DNA from: Mactra quadrangularis
Lineage: Eukaryota; Mollusca; Bivalvia; Venerida; Mactridae
Length of the DNA: 64,000 nt
Assembly: GCA_025267735.1 (NCBI GenBank)
Contig: CM046297.1
Coordinates: 22,098,011-22,162,010, forward strand
Direction: 5' to 3'
Made by a program: the position numbers and the translations under genes. The notes under the pieces were generated by a model. That model worked only from the letters and a program-made list of their open reading frames with translations. It had not been told where the DNA came from and searched no databases. Positions 46,481 through 58,521 of this stretch are shown one piece after another (the stretch's first letter is position 1; every line of letters begins with the position of its first letter).

Positions 46481-46725
46481 TTTGTTTATAAAAAGTTTTA
46501 TTTTCAAACAAAAACACTTTCAAGACAGGAATAAGTTTCCAAAGGAAATTTATCATTCAAACAAAAATAACTTAGTCATATTTGCATAAATGAAAGGGGC
46601 ATAAGTCCAAAAACATACATTCATAGCAACATCCCTTAATAGTTGTGTAGATGTAGTATCAATGAATATGCATACCAACTTTCATTTAAATATCTTTATC
46701 ACGCTGTATAAACAAAAACAAAACT

Positions 46726-46930
46726 GTACGATCGCTGTTGATCGGTATTTTATGATTTTCTTCAATACCCGACCTAAACACTGAAAACTGAAGTAAAATA
46801 AGATTAAATTCTGTACGATGTCTGTTGATGTGATGTAAAATGATGTGTATGACGTCTGTTGATGCGTGTGTCCGACTTCTGTCGATGCAAATTTTTTATT
46901 TGTTACATTCTGTACGATGTCTATTGATAT
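46726..46930 (+). repeat. Imperfect repeats of TACGATGTCTGTTGATG
   Basis: Occurs at about 46727 (diverged), 46815, 46850, 46870 and 46913. Origin unknown. Confidence 0.6.
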
Positions 46931-47622
46931 TAATTAATGATAATATATTTGTTTCTTTATCATTTCCGCCACCGAAGTAAAGAAGTAGACCATGTTGTGA
47001 AGATGTGCATAAAGAATATAACCTCTGGTAGAATTTTAGATAAGGGAGATATTTCACTTTAATTTTGTACAATAACAATTGTAAGCTTGAGAGCAGTAGA
47101 TACACAAAAATTTTCATACACTGACCACAAAAAAGTATACAGTCAGTAAATAAGTGTCAGCAAAAGTGAATAACTACCAATACCATTATTTTAAGGCATT
47201 TCATTCATTTGATGAGTACCAAAGTAAACAACATTTTAACCCCCCCCCTCATAGCAGAATACTGAAAAAAAATTCCTTCCAACCTATGAAATTGTGTACC
47301 TTAAGGAAATTACCCCTTTATTTTTTTTAATTTAATATACTCCTTTAATGGACAGTTATCTCCCTTCTTAAAATGTAATGTTTCGGCCTTCCCATGCAGA
47401 AAAACTGATGTTTGGTCATATTTTGTCTGTAAAATTAGTTTTAGACACTGTATACTTTAATTAGGTGGGCACAAACAAAAGGTACAAAAGTACAATTAAG
47501 TTAAATATAACCGGTTTTATGAATTATGCATTGCTTAAGATAGTGGTCCATGACTAAACTCTTAAAACGCAATAATATCATATCAAATCACACAATTAAA
47601 TCAAACGAAGTCGGACAATACT
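46931..47622. other. AT-rich stretch, nothing recognised
   Basis: A C-rich run lies at 47240-47249. No ORF of note. Confidence 0.3.
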
Positions 47623-47625
47623 TTA

Positions 47626-48711
47626 AAGCCCGTGTCACATATTCGCGAGTTGGTACTGCGAGTTTCCGCGACGATGGGCGAGTTAAATCTCGTGGCCAAA
47701 ATAAAAGAGTTGTCATGACATTTGTTTGTAAAGAGTCTTGCACGACATCTGCTCAATTGTTGTACGACACTCACACGAGACGTCCATGATCATCGACGGT
47801 CAGCGACGATTCATAGCGATCGACATACGAGCGACATGTACACGATATTCTCTCGACATCAAACGACATTCATACGAGCTACTACGAGTTTTGACGATTT
47901 ATCCCGATTTAAAAGCGACATGTTAACGAGTTCATTACGATCTATGGAGAGAGTAGTGCGACACACATTTTAGATGACACGACATCTTGCGAAGGCTGTA
48001 TAAATAGCAAGCAAAGGGCATGAGCACCAAAAGGTGAAAGACATGCAGGATGATCAGACTGGTGGCATTGATGGTGTATGTTGACGAAGAAGATGCCGAT
48101 GATGAACTTGAAATATCAAGATTGATTTAAAATCGTTTAACAAGAGATAGTATTGGCAGAGCGCGCCGACAGTGTTAGACCATGGATTATGAAAAGGGTT
48201 GACTTTGGACATTATGACCGTCTGATGCGTGAGCTTGAAATGGAAGACAAAAAATCGTTTACCAACTTTCTGCGTTTACATCCACAGATGTTCATCGAAA
48301 TGAATGTTGACAGATTTCTTCCGAAGTATAGTTATCTCGCGATAATGTCATGTGATTGTCGCTAGGAGGTCGCGCAAACTCGTGAAGATGTTGCTAAAAC
48401 TCGCAAAGACTCGCCCACATATCGCGGTGGTAGATTTCACGGCAACATGTGACGACATTACTACGACACGAGTACGAGTTTTCACGACATGCATACGACA
48501 TCCTCTCGACATCTATACGATATAAAAAGTTCGGCAACCCACCGCAAGAATTTTAAACGGTTTAAAATTGTCGCCGCGACAAGCTAAGACGCTGCGAAAT
48601 GTGGAGAAAGGCATCGACATCAGTACGAGATCTACACGATACCAGCCGAGTTGCTGCGAGTTGCAACTCGCCGAAACTCGCGGTCAAATTTTTGCCTGTG
48701 TGACACGGGCT
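47626..48711 (+). mobile_element. PIF/Harbinger-type element, internally decayed
   Basis: Ends AAGCCCGTGTCACA and, inverted, AGCCCGTGTCACACAGG, with TTA on both sides (47623-47625 and 48712-48714), the TWA target of PIF/Harbinger. GC is higher than in the flanks. Both arms are packed with CGACAT and ACGAG words at 10-15-bp spacing. A transposase remnant lies in the centre (next entry). Confidence 0.75.
48153..48365 (+). pseudogene. Harbinger-type nuclease N-terminal remnant
   Basis: 70 codons. VRPWIMKRVDFGHYDRLMRE and then LEMEDKKSFTNFLRLHPQMF match the N-terminal block of HARBI1-like DDE nucleases (WVRPW---R---G-Y--L--EL---D---F-NFLR---F--). The frame ends 20 residues later and the catalytic DDE core is missing, so the element is non-autonomous. 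The start is taken at the first ATG in the matching frame. Confidence 0.75.
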
Positions 48712-49184
48712 TTACATAAAATCGTTAGTAGTCGTACACAATCATTTGTCGAAGTCGTACAGTATGCCGGCGAATGCACATGACATAAACGTCAAGTTTA
48801 CACATAGTTGCATTCAACATTCTGATAAATTATTGATATAATACAATAAATAATTTATTTAATACCAAAAAAGTCCTCATACAATAACATGAATGTGATT
48901 TGTTTTCTCGAAATCGAGTTTACAAGACAAGCTATGGATGTCAACAAAGCAAAATAGTTCGTGATTAGGAAGTGATTGTTAACGTTTTTACTATAAAAGA
49001 ACGATATGGAATCAGCAAAACTGCTGCAAATAGTTTATCACGAGCTAAGGTTTATTTTGAAAATATGTCTATGTACCAGAAGATTTGTTATCCCATAAAA
49101 ACTAATAAATTGTACTTCTGTATAGATTCACTACCAATCGCAATCACTGATGTCGTACAGTCGTTTATACACCGTGTTTATTAG

Positions 49185-49960
49185 TACTAAAGATATTTTG
49201 ATTGGAACAGATTTTAACATTTAAGTATGAAGGGACACAACTCTATAAATAACTCATACAATTTTTTCGCCAATGGCTCAAATGGCGAGCCCTGCCTTCA
49301 GTGAGTTGACAAACAATGAACATTTTCGTTTTATTTTGCCGTCCATAATTATGTTTACGTCATATCAGGGATGGTCTAAAACCCGTTCTGTCCGAAACAG
49401 AATATGTTCCGATTATTTTACTTATAAATTTTTTTGGGGCGGGTTGTTTTGGACACGGACGGGGGGGATGAGAATCTAAAATATTTTTTTCTATTGCCTA
49501 TCTTTCCTTCGAAAATATTAATAAGTACTAAAGATATCTTAATTTGAACAAATTTTAATCATATATGTTAATATATGAAGGGGCATGGCTCCAAAAATAA
49601 TTTATCCACAGTTATACCTGATATGAGTTGTGTAGAATATAGAACCCACAAATAAGTTCTGGATTAGTACTGAAGATATTCTATAAATAAGAAAAACTTT
49701 AACCCCATAGTTCTGCATTTTTTAATTACAAAAGGGCAATAACTCCAAAAATAAGTGATGTTCTTTCACAGTATAGTTGATATAGTCCCACTCAAATAAG
49801 TAAATAAACTTTCAATGAAATATCTTGGATAGTTTTGAAGATGCAGGACTTTTAAAAACTTTAACCTCATACTTTTCATTTTTTGGGGGCCAAAAATTCA
49901 TTAAAGTTTTCATCCAGAGTTAGGCCCCTTCACAGTATAGTTGATATACCCCTATTCAAT
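49185..49960 (+). repeat. Degenerate tandem repeat of 'gggcataactccaaaaataa' type
   Basis: Units of about 165 bp: 'aggggcataactccaaaaataa..catcc..agttat..tatagtt', then 'agtac..aagatattct..aaactttaacc'. The same family fills 51380-52640 and appears at 46520-46700. 49430-49460 has a GGGGCGGG-rich interruption. Confidence 0.65.
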
Positions 49961-50800
49961 AATTATATGAGCAATTAAGAAAAGGAGAATTGTCAAACTA
50001 TCATGAAGACTTTCCGAACAAGATCATCACACATAAACATGTCATTGCTTCAGAATTTAAGAATGACAGACACATTAGAATAATCAATAATAAATCAGAA
50101 TATTTTTTTGTTGATTACCAATTTAAAAGCCTTAGGAAATGATAATCAACTATTGGTACTAATTCACAAACATGTATTTTAAAAGTTTTCTTTGGGCTGT
50201 GATCATTTGGATGCATGACCAATAAATATTTTTTTTTTTAATTTATGCATCTTTATATATAAGTTACACTTTTGTTAATTGTATTGCAAACAGTATTACT
50301 CCCCTAAATAAATGATAAGACCAATAAACAATGCATGTATGTTGCAGTAGCTGCGTAAACAATATAGACCGTAAAACATCAAGCGGCCTGTGAAAATTTG
50401 AATTTAAGACAACTCATGATTAACTAATTAGTACAAGTATACATGTATAATAAATCAAAATCTTGTGTTTGTTACTCCAATTATTAATACAAGTAGGTAA
50501 ATATTTTCACTTCCATGTCATTTATGCCAGATAAAAATCACAGGACTGTCTTCCCAATCTTAAATTACTCAAATCATGCAGTTTTACCCAAATTTGGAGG
50601 TTACCTTTGATTTTTCATTCCCCTATAAATTCAATTGCATTAAAATTTTCCCTACTGTTCTATATGAAGTATTCTTATAAGTATAAGACTATACAAATCT
50701 GTCAGGAAAGGGAGACAATAGGAATGAAATAATTTATTTTAAGATGGATAACTGTCGTTGTAGTAAGTGTTAACAACAGTAGTTTCTTGGACAAATAGTA

Positions 50801-51060
50801 AACAAGAACTTTCATGTGGAAACCACATTAAAGCTGGATTTAAAAACTTTAAGGCAAAAATTATTAAAGGAAATTATCCAAAATAAAGGTAGAGTTGTGG
50901 TTACTGTCTAATTCTGTTTATGGCATGGTGTGCTATCATTGTATGAATTTTCATAAAGATCTGACAATAAAATGACAGAAATATATGGTAAAGAAAAACT
51001 TTAACGCAATTGTTAAGGACACCGGATGCCCAACCGTTTGCCCAACCGCCTACTCGCCCG
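50801..51060 (+). mobile_element. AACAAG-headed element, family D
   Basis: AACAAG followed by hairpin ATGTGG-AAA-CCACAT. It ends near GACACCGGATGCCCAACCG and CCTACTCGCCCGCCCATG, comparable to the GGACGCTGACGC..GGGCGAGTAGG end of family B. The boundary on the right is approximate. Confidence 0.5.
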
Positions 51061-51379
51061 CCCATGTTTCACAAACTATACGCTGAATATTTTTTCATTG
51101 AAAATCTAGCTAAAAACAAAAAGCCACATTTTTTTGTTGAAAAATCCAGCTAAAAATTAACAAAATTACAAAACGTCTAACTAAGTCATAGACAGTTTCA
51201 TGATAATACATACAAACTTATAACTTTTATTAACTTTTAAAGTCATCACTTAACATTTTTCAAGATGCAAAGCAATACTTGAAAAATTAAACAAGAGTAA
51301 TCCAAGAACTGCCCACTCTACTTTTCCTGTGTTTTGTTCATGGCAAGGCTAGTTTTTAAACATAAATGTTTTTCTAGAC

Positions 51380-52640
51380 AGGACTTAAATTTTCAAAGGA
51401 AATAAATCAGTCAAACAATAAATACAAAAACCAATCCATATTTGTAAATATGAAAAGGCATAACTCCTAAAGTATTCACACATGGTAACATCCATTACAG
51501 TTTAAAGTAGACTTAGTATCAATGAATAAGCATACCTATTTTCATTTAAATAAATTAAGTTTATCAAGAACTATAAATATTTCAATCTTAACAAATTTTA
51601 ACATTTAAGTAAAGGGGCATAACTCCAAATTAACATCAAGAGTTACGCCACTAATTAGTTGTGCGGATACTGTACTGATGAGTAAGCATACTAACTGTCA
51701 TTTAAATACCTTGATAGGTATTGAAAAATTTTCACTTTAAAGTACTTAAACCCTAATTACAGAGTTAAAAAGGGGCACAACCCCAAAAATAATCAATGAC
51801 TACTGCCCTACATGATTAAGAATCAGTGGTAGGAGGGAGAATGGCCATAGAAAATTATTGCATGACCAAGCTCCACGAAAGTATGCCCCACCCAGAATCG
51901 AACCTTCGACCCCTTGATCAGTAGACTTGTGCCCTACCGACTGAGCTAGCCAGGTGGGCTACGTCCCTTTGTAGTCAAGTAGATGTGTTATTGATAAGTA
52001 AGTACATTGTATAACTTTTAATCAAACTAAATATATTCAGTTAGAGCAAACTTTAACCTTTAATATTTAAGTATAAAGAGAAATTACTCGGAGAGTAATT
52101 CATCCAGAGTTATGTCCCTTTATAGTCAGATAGATGGAGAACTGATGAAGAAGCATACAAACTTTATTTAAAATATATTTATACGTAATAAATTTATCCC
52201 ATTTGAACAAATTTTAATCCTAAATGTTAAAGTATAAAGGGGACTTACTTCAAAAATAAATCATCCACAGTTATGTCCCTTTATACTCATGTAGATTTAG
52301 TACATGTATCTACAAATAAGTATACAAACTTTAAGTAAAATATCTTGATCAGTATTGAAAATATTCTCTGTAGAAAAAACTTTAACCTCACATTATGCAA
52401 TTTTTAAGTATAAAAGGGCAATTACTCCAAAAATAATTCATCCACAGTTATATCCCTTTAATAACAGTTGTGTAGATATAGTACCCACAAGTAAGTATAC
52501 GAATTTCAAGTCAAATATCTTGATCAGTATTGCAGATACTCTGTATATGAAAAACTTTAACCTCGTATTTTGCAATTTTTTAAGTATAAAATGGCAATAA
52601 CTCAAAACATAATTCATCCAGAGTTATCCCCTTTCACAAT
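51380..52640 (+). repeat. Long degenerate tandem repeat, same family as 49185
   Basis: About seven units, each with 'aaaggggcataactccaaaaataattcatccacagttatgtcccttta' and 'aagtatacaaacttt..aaatatcttgatcagtattg'. One unit is interrupted by a SINE fragment at 51796-51970. Confidence 0.7.
51796..51970 (-). mobile_element. SINE family 1 fragment
   Basis: Minus strand: tRNA-like head with TAGCTCAGTCGGTAG and GGTTCGATTC, then 'catactttcgtggagcttggtcatgca'. Truncated before the tail. Confidence 0.8.
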
Positions 52641-52848
52641 ATGGTTGTATGCATTGTCGGTAACCCACGGTACTCATACATTATTATCGTTGACGTAATA
52701 CCCTGGGTTACCGAGGATGGGTTGTATGTTGCATGTAAATACCTGATGCCATTCAATAATTTGTCTAGAAAGAGAAATCAATGAGAAACATGGTCAGGTT
52801 TACCTTATATGTGATTGTTGTAGATCACATGAATATAGACCTTAAAAA

Positions 52849-53291
52849 TCGGGCCGGGAAAAATATTCGAATATTCGAACATTCAGAACATCACCGAATA
52901 TTCAAATGTTGAATAACCAATACAAATATTCTTAATTCTCAACATAAAAATCAGCTTTTCAAATTCTGTAATCACAATTGAACGCAATTGACTACATTTG
53001 TATTGCTGTTTATTATTGGTAAGAAAAGTAAATCTAAACGCCAGACTCGATTAAGAGGAAATGGCTAATCAAAATTTATTCAAAATTTTCATTGAAACTC
53101 AGGATATTGTTATTTCTAAATAAACCGAATTGGTAAGGTATCCGGATATAGAATGTCAGACACGAAATTGTATTATGAGGCATTAATATAGTTGGAATAT
53201 TTTCTAACTTTATAAAAACAAATATTTGAATATATTGGAATATCAAAAATGAATATTGGAACATCAAAATTTGTATTTGTTCCCAACCCTA
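52849..53291. mobile_element. hAT-like MITE with exact 8-bp duplication
   Basis: Left end TCGGGCCGGGAAAAATATTC; right end, inverted, TAGGGTTGGGAACAAATAC. Flanked by CTTAAAAA at 52841-52848 and 53292-53299. Subterminal GAATATTC palindromes. Non-coding. Confidence 0.85.
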
Positions 53292-53312
53292 CTTAAAAAT
53301 CTAAAGTTAAAA

Positions 53313-53547
53313 CTAAAGTGTGATTTAAAGTCTGCTTCCATTTACATGTTCAGCCGACTTTACGATAACACCTGATCATTGAAATCATCTTCAGGCAGGC
53401 GATCCCCCACAGTAGGCCTACCCATTCACACCAGAACCCTGGGTGGAGCGGAACAATTGTATGTAAATTTCTTGCTCAAGGAAATGAGCAATGCCCACAG
53501 TAGGGATCAAACCCAGGACCTCTTAATCCATAAGCATGCATTCTATC
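53313..53547 (-). mobile_element. SINE family 3, second copy
   Basis: Matches 45066-45298 throughout the body; the head is decayed. An ORF (53379-53591) reads across it by chance. Confidence 0.75.
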
Positions 53548-53998
53548 ACTGTTTTACATGTAATGAAATAAAAATAATAAAAAATATGTAAGTAAACAGT
53601 TAACATACCATACAAGTTATGTCATCATTTCTAAATCTTCATTTAAATCATCTATCAATCTTTATTACAATATCTGAGAGTGTTGTTGTTTTACAATGTC
53701 ACATGGCTTACATTGTCACTTCTGTTGCCATGGAAACACATCTGTGATTATACTCATAATGAAACACAAACTGCAATGAAACAGTGTTTGGTGGTCATTT
53801 ACCTTAAATACTGATGTTGAAAATATTTCAAACAACTACAATTATATAACTCACAGAAGCAAAGGGCCAGTTCCAGAGGGATTGTTATTAGGGGCACAGG
53901 TGGGCTGGGTGAATAGATAGACCTAACCGTTACAAAGTTAATCTTGTTGTGCAGGCAAGGCAGTAAGATTGATCTTACTGCTGTTTCTGTTATAACTG

Positions 53999-54286
53999 GC
54001 AAAGGTGGATCCAGCGGGGAGGTCAGGAGGTCCGGACCCCCCGTAGAATTTCCAAAATGTACCTGTCTATTAGTGTATTTCTTGACTGTAAGTCATTTTT
54101 AAGTATCATGAAGCATTTTTCTCCGTAGTTAATATAGATTTAATGGTTATGTAGTTCTTATTATCAATATGTTGCATTATTCAGCAAATAATGTACGTGT
54201 ATAATGTAAATGTGGTTCGAAAGTTTGGACCCCCCTAGAAAAGTTTGGACCCCTGCCCCGAGAAAAAATCCTGGATCCACCCCTGA
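53999..54286. mobile_element. hAT-like MITE
   Basis: Left CAAAGGTGGATCCAGCGGGG; right, inverted, CAGGGGTGGATCCAGGATTT. ACTGG flanks both ends; a full 8-bp duplication is not clear. Contains two inverted 'ggtccggaccccc'/'tttggacccccc' blocks. Confidence 0.65.
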
Positions 54287-54455
54287 CTGGTGTCACAGCT
54301 AACTATACATTCATTGAGTTCAATTTACAACCAAAACAACATTTTATAGGCACAGTTTCATCACCAATAAATGCGTACAGCAATTTCTGCTCAGCTCATG
54401 AAGATATTTATCTATCTTTTATCTATTTATACTGCATCACACTCTATGAGCATTA

Positions 54456-54528
54456 TGTCATTGTGCAGGTGATGAGCATTATGTGCAGGTGATGAGCATT
54501 ATGTGCAGGTGATGAGCATTATATTAGA
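54456..54528 (+). repeat. Minisatellite, ~18-bp unit x 3-4
   Basis: 'gagcattatgtgcaggtgat' units in tandem, the first with an insertion. No spacers, so not CRISPR-like. Confidence 0.9.
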
Positions 54529-54718
54529 CACTTTCATAAACAATTAAATGGGTATGGAACCTCTACCTTCCTCTCTGCTGCCGTGCTGGATGACAATGAG
54601 CAGATCCAACTTAGTCACATGTTTGCTATAGTAACGATCAAATCTACCCTTTTTTGTGTGTAATTATGCTTAAATTATGGTATTTATGAATATGTACCAT
54701 GTACTTTTCGAAATAAAT

Positions 54719-54744
54719 TTCTGTTCTGTTCTGTTCTGTTCTTT
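54719..54744 (+). repeat. (TTCTG)n microsatellite, possible LINE 3' tail
   Basis: Five pentamer units after 'cgaaataaat'. The upstream text with AATAAA-type signals could be the 3' end of a CR1/L2-like LINE, but no coding remnant is readable. Confidence 0.5.
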
Positions 54745-54749
54745 CTCTC

Positions 54750-56632
54750 CGGATCAAGATGCGTACACTGCAGTAACCATTCGGCATGTAAAAGAAGCCG
54801 ATTTAGAAGCACTGGTCGACGACTTATAACACACTACACAGCATGGTAAAATACGAAAGTTATGAGATAAATATTGGATAAAACAGGAAAAACTTACCAA
54901 AATTCCAAATAATCAATCCAAACACAACAGCACATAAACTTTAAAATTTTAATCAACCACGCGTAATTATCCAATTCAACACCTTGGGCGTTGTTTATAG
55001 AGCGACAAAATTCTAACCAATCAGATTAAATTATTTAAACCACGTGATTACTCAGGTACATGTATGTAAAACACGGGTTTTGCGCTTTTGTCATTCTTCA
55101 ATGGAAGTTAAACTTTACACATGTAACGGCATTAACTCGGTCGAATAAGAAAATATGTTGAGCGTTCGGAAAAGGTCGGCATTTCTCGTATATTGGGCCA
55201 GCGTTGTATCTTTGTTTTAAAAAGTTTCAACTCATGAATAATTTAATGAAGTCTGCTATTTAAAGCGTAAAATAAAAGCCCCAACTATTAAAGGCTTGTC
55301 AAATAAAAAATATTAGAACTTACTATGTATTATTTGGCAACATTAGACATGCAATGTATGCATAGTCGTGAATTTCCGTAGGAAATTTCCGTAAAATTCA
55401 CGAATATATTACTTTAAGGATTAGGACACGATGAGGCATGTAAGGAATTGGTGTAGTGGTAACGTACCACCTCACAAGCAAGAGGCTATGTGTTCGATCG
55501 GGTAATCTGCTATTTAGTGGTTATTTTTTTTGAAGACGATTCTTGATTTTACCGTCAAAAACTTCGCCAAACATATATTTTACAATAACTTTCCAATAAA
55601 AATACTATATATAAATATTTTGGTTGTCCACGTCACATTTCATCATTATTTTCAGTAACATTGCGGCGAATACTCGTTCTGCTTACGGTTAATAGATAGA
55701 CTGAGATCCCTTTGCCCAATTCTGTAACTCAGCACTTAGGGAAATTCTCAGCAAATACTCTTCCGAATTACCCTTGTCAGAGTTCGTTTGGACTGTCTTT
55801 TTCATACAGAATTAGGCGGGTTATTATCGGAACAATTTCATGACAAAATTTACCCAAGGTACATAGGTCCGCCGAAGATTCGAACCCTAGACCCATAGAG
55901 TCTAAGTCAATCAGAATCATTGTTTGTGTTGAAGACAAATGCATCATGGTTCAAATAAGGTAAAATTAGCAACATATAAAGTGTAACTGTAATTGTCACA
56001 TCACTTTCCACTGACTGTGTTACGAAGAAACGAACACACCATTTGGAACTACTAAGTATGTAACGCATCACTTTAGAAAATAAATGAAGTAAATGACCCT
56101 TCTTATTCAACGGGTTTCTAAGTCGATTTGCAGACACTCGGTCTTATTTAACAAAGAAATAATATATCTTTCGATTCCATGACTACATTCATTAATTTAT
56201 AGTTCACAGAGAAATTTCAAAATAGTTTATAAAAAATGCAGTGTCAACATCGAGGTGACCTAAGTTTGTCGAGTCTACATTCGGAACGTAACTCATAGAC
56301 TTGTTCTTGGAGCTCAAATTAAATGTTATTTTTGCTGTTTTAAGTTCTTTTTTGAGACCCTAGTCTATTTCACAATCTTCTAGAAGTCAAATCATTCGAT
56401 GACTATCACTCTATTGTCACCACTTGTAGTGAGTGTTTCCGTTCACTTTCATGATAAGAGTTAAAGGGAACTTATTCATGCCGACAGCCTGAGGTATATT
56501 GTACTTAACATTTATCATCATAAGTTAAAAACCCTGACATAAACAGGTTTAGCAAGTAGAATAGAATATAAACATAATCAGGAAATGTGAAGACGAATCA
56601 GAATATACTGGCACCAACTCCTCACAGTGCCC
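54750..56632. other. Mixed non-coding region with tRNA-like remnant
   Basis: At 55449-55518 text resembling a tRNA (A-box-like TGGTGTAGTGGTAACG, weak B box TGTTCGATCGG) is seen, and at 55866-55885 a reverse B-box-like 'gattcgaaccctagac'. Neither folds into a full cloverleaf by eye, so both are probably SINE relics. No exon identified. Confidence 0.35.
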
Positions 56633-56903
56633 ACGTAACGCTTAGCTACTATTGATTTAATAAAGGGAAATAACTGCTGCGGGGAGTTTGATACTGGCGT
56701 TATTGTTTGATTGTTCGAAGGGATATAATATCTAACTAAAATTTACTAATTAATTAAAACTCATTTGGAACACCTCGAACTATCATGAATGAATAATTCA
56801 TAGCGAGCCGAATGGCCGCCGAGAAGTTCTGGATAACTATGTTTTCAAAGTCCCCGCAGCGGTTATTTCCCTTTATCAAATCAATAGTAGCAACGCGTGA
56901 CGT
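56633..56903. mobile_element. Foldback MITE
   Basis: Arms of about 55 bp: left ACGTAACGCTTAGCTACTAT, right inverted ACGTCACGCGTTGCTACTAT, both continuing to AAAGGGAAATAAC.GCTGCGGGGA. No target duplication recognised. The word AAGGGAAATAACTGCTG also occurs at 23337. Confidence 0.75.
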
Positions 56904-57236
56904 ACCCGCTGTCCCCTTAAAGCGAAATTTAAGGTACCATCTTATTTAAGATTTTATAACATTTTGTACTTTTTTGTGTTAAGGGGTCGATATCATTTCT
57001 AAGTTTTTCGACATTTCAGATTTTTTAACTATGACAATCCAGACTTTTATGGATGTATTTGAAAATGGATTTTTTTCATATTAAAGCGAGTTAACAACTT
57101 ACTCCAGATGAAAGTTATTACAGTAAAGTTCCGCTAATAAGACCACCTGGCGGTCTTACAGAAAGTGGTCTTAATAGCGAGTCGGTCCGCTTTTTTAGAC
57201 CCAACCACTAATTTGGGGTCCAATATTACGACCAGT

Positions 57237-57407
57237 CTACAGCAGTCGTTGACACGTTGTGTAACCCTGAGGGAGTAGATCACTCGGCCACTCAAACTCA
57301 ACATTTAGCAGTCTTGTATAGTGTTCAACCAAGGCCTGCATTATCTCTCCGTTACACAGTGATAGTTCACCTGCATCATTCTTGATACACTTCTCCCCGA
57401 CAACACC
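57237..57407 (-). pseudogene. RTE-like LINE ORF fragment
   Basis: Minus strand, 56 codons to a TAG: GVVGEKCIKNDAGELSLC, EIMQALVEHYTRLLNVEFEW. This matches the linker between endonuclease and reverse transcriptase in RTE-type LINEs ('ND-G-L-----EI---W-EHY--LLNVEF-W'). Both ends are truncated; no EN or RT catalytic motifs are nearby. Not a host exon. Confidence 0.7.
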
Positions 57408-57579
57408 CTATAACAAAATGAGTAAATGGGTACCCTTAATGTAGGGGCATTAACTTCTTAATTTAAGCATTTGGGACTTGAAATTGTCAACACTTGCATG
57501 CATTTGAAATTTTTCAATACCTAATGTGGACCGTATAGCAACTTTTAGCCGTATCTTAATGTGTGCTTCTAGTATAGCC

Positions 57580-58290
57580 GACCGGCTAGCTCAGTTGGTA
57601 GCACGCAAGTCTACTGATCGAGAGGTCGTGGGTTCGATTTCCGGGCGGGGCCAATCTCCGTAAACCGATATCCTGTAGAGCATTGTCGTACAGGATCTCT
57701 ACTATCTCAATGGAGGGTCACGTCGAGATGACCTTATGTCGACTAATCAATGCGTAGCTTTCATCTAGACGAAACACTATTAATAACATTTTGATTTTGT
57801 AATTTCTGTTTTTAGACCAAGGTTTGCAAGCTAATTTAACAGCGGTATTATTCACAGTCTGCAATTGTACGGCTCATTTCAAAGTGCGTGACGTAGACGA
57901 TGTAAACAAGTAACTAATCATGACAATTTCGTCATGAATATTATGATGAGAAAAGGTCACCTGAACGTGACCCTCGTTTGAAAACGGCCAGATCTAAACT
58001 AACGAGTAGGCGAGCGGAAAATTTTAGATCGGGTTTTAATCAGATTGGGGCGGGGCATACTTTCGTGGAGCTCGATCATAAAGTTATTTCTACGGCCATT
58101 CTCCTTCCTACCAATGATTTTTAATTATGTAGGGCAGTTGTCAGTCGCTGACGAAAGTAGGCCCTTAGTACATGTAGTTGGTTAAGAGCTAAATCCAGAG
58201 ATTCAGCCTTTCCAGGAGGAGTGAGTAGGTTAACTGACCGCCGTTATATGACCTATACAATGTGTTGCTACGGCATTAAACCCAACAAAA
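57580..58290 (+). mobile_element. SINE family 1, split by a later insertion
   Basis: Head at 57580-57651 (CTAGCTCAGTTGGTAG, GGTTCGATTTCCGGGCGGGGC); body and tail at 58048-58290, ending 'ggcattaaacccaacaaaaac'. The interruption at 57652-58047 duplicates GGGCGGGGC. The SINE lies upstream of the methyltransferase exon 1. Confidence 0.85.
57652..58047 (+). mobile_element. MULE-like MITE with 9-bp duplication
   Basis: 396 bp starting CAATCTCCGTAAACC and ending ATCAGATTG, inserted into a SINE with GGGCGGGGC at 57643-57651 and 58048-58056. A 9-bp duplication fits Mutator-type transposons. The first 260 bp recur in reverse at 59290-59551. Confidence 0.7.
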
Positions 58291-58464
58291 ACAAACAATC
58301 TAACATTTGCCATTTTTATGCCTCTTTATTTCTCTATTGTAAATGTTGATGCCTTATTTATTTAATTGATAAGGCGTCCTCTTTATTTGAAATTTAACTT
58401 TTATTGTCAACCGACAACCTTGACATTCTATGACTTTTATACATGTACTAATCATTTTATAGTG

Positions 58465-58470
58465 TATAAA
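58465..58470 (+). promoter_or_regulatory. TATA-like box upstream of the methyltransferase gene
   Basis: TATAAA 52 bp before the chosen ATG. If used, transcription would start near 58495, leaving a leader of about 25-30 nt and excluding the alternative ATG at 58492. Confidence 0.35.
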
Positions 58471-58521
58471 TGAATGTCGTGTTAGAAATACATGTACTTT
58501 CTTAAAATATTCTGTACAACA

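Noticed and set aside
54456..54528. Short regular repeats as a CRISPR array
   Set aside because: Units abut without spacers; the genome is eukaryotic.
57121..57175. Pogo/Tigger-like left end (TACAGTAAAGTTCCGCTAAT)
   Set aside because: No matching right end or TA-flanked partner found nearby, so not listed as an element.
57580..57651. Genuine tRNA gene
   Set aside because: The A and B boxes are present, but the sequence continues as a SINE body in all copies and the acceptor stem does not pair.
58492..58521. Upstream ATG as start of the methyltransferase
   Set aside because: Would lie at or before the predicted transcription start and has poorer context than the ATG at 58522, which directly precedes the hydrophobic anchor.
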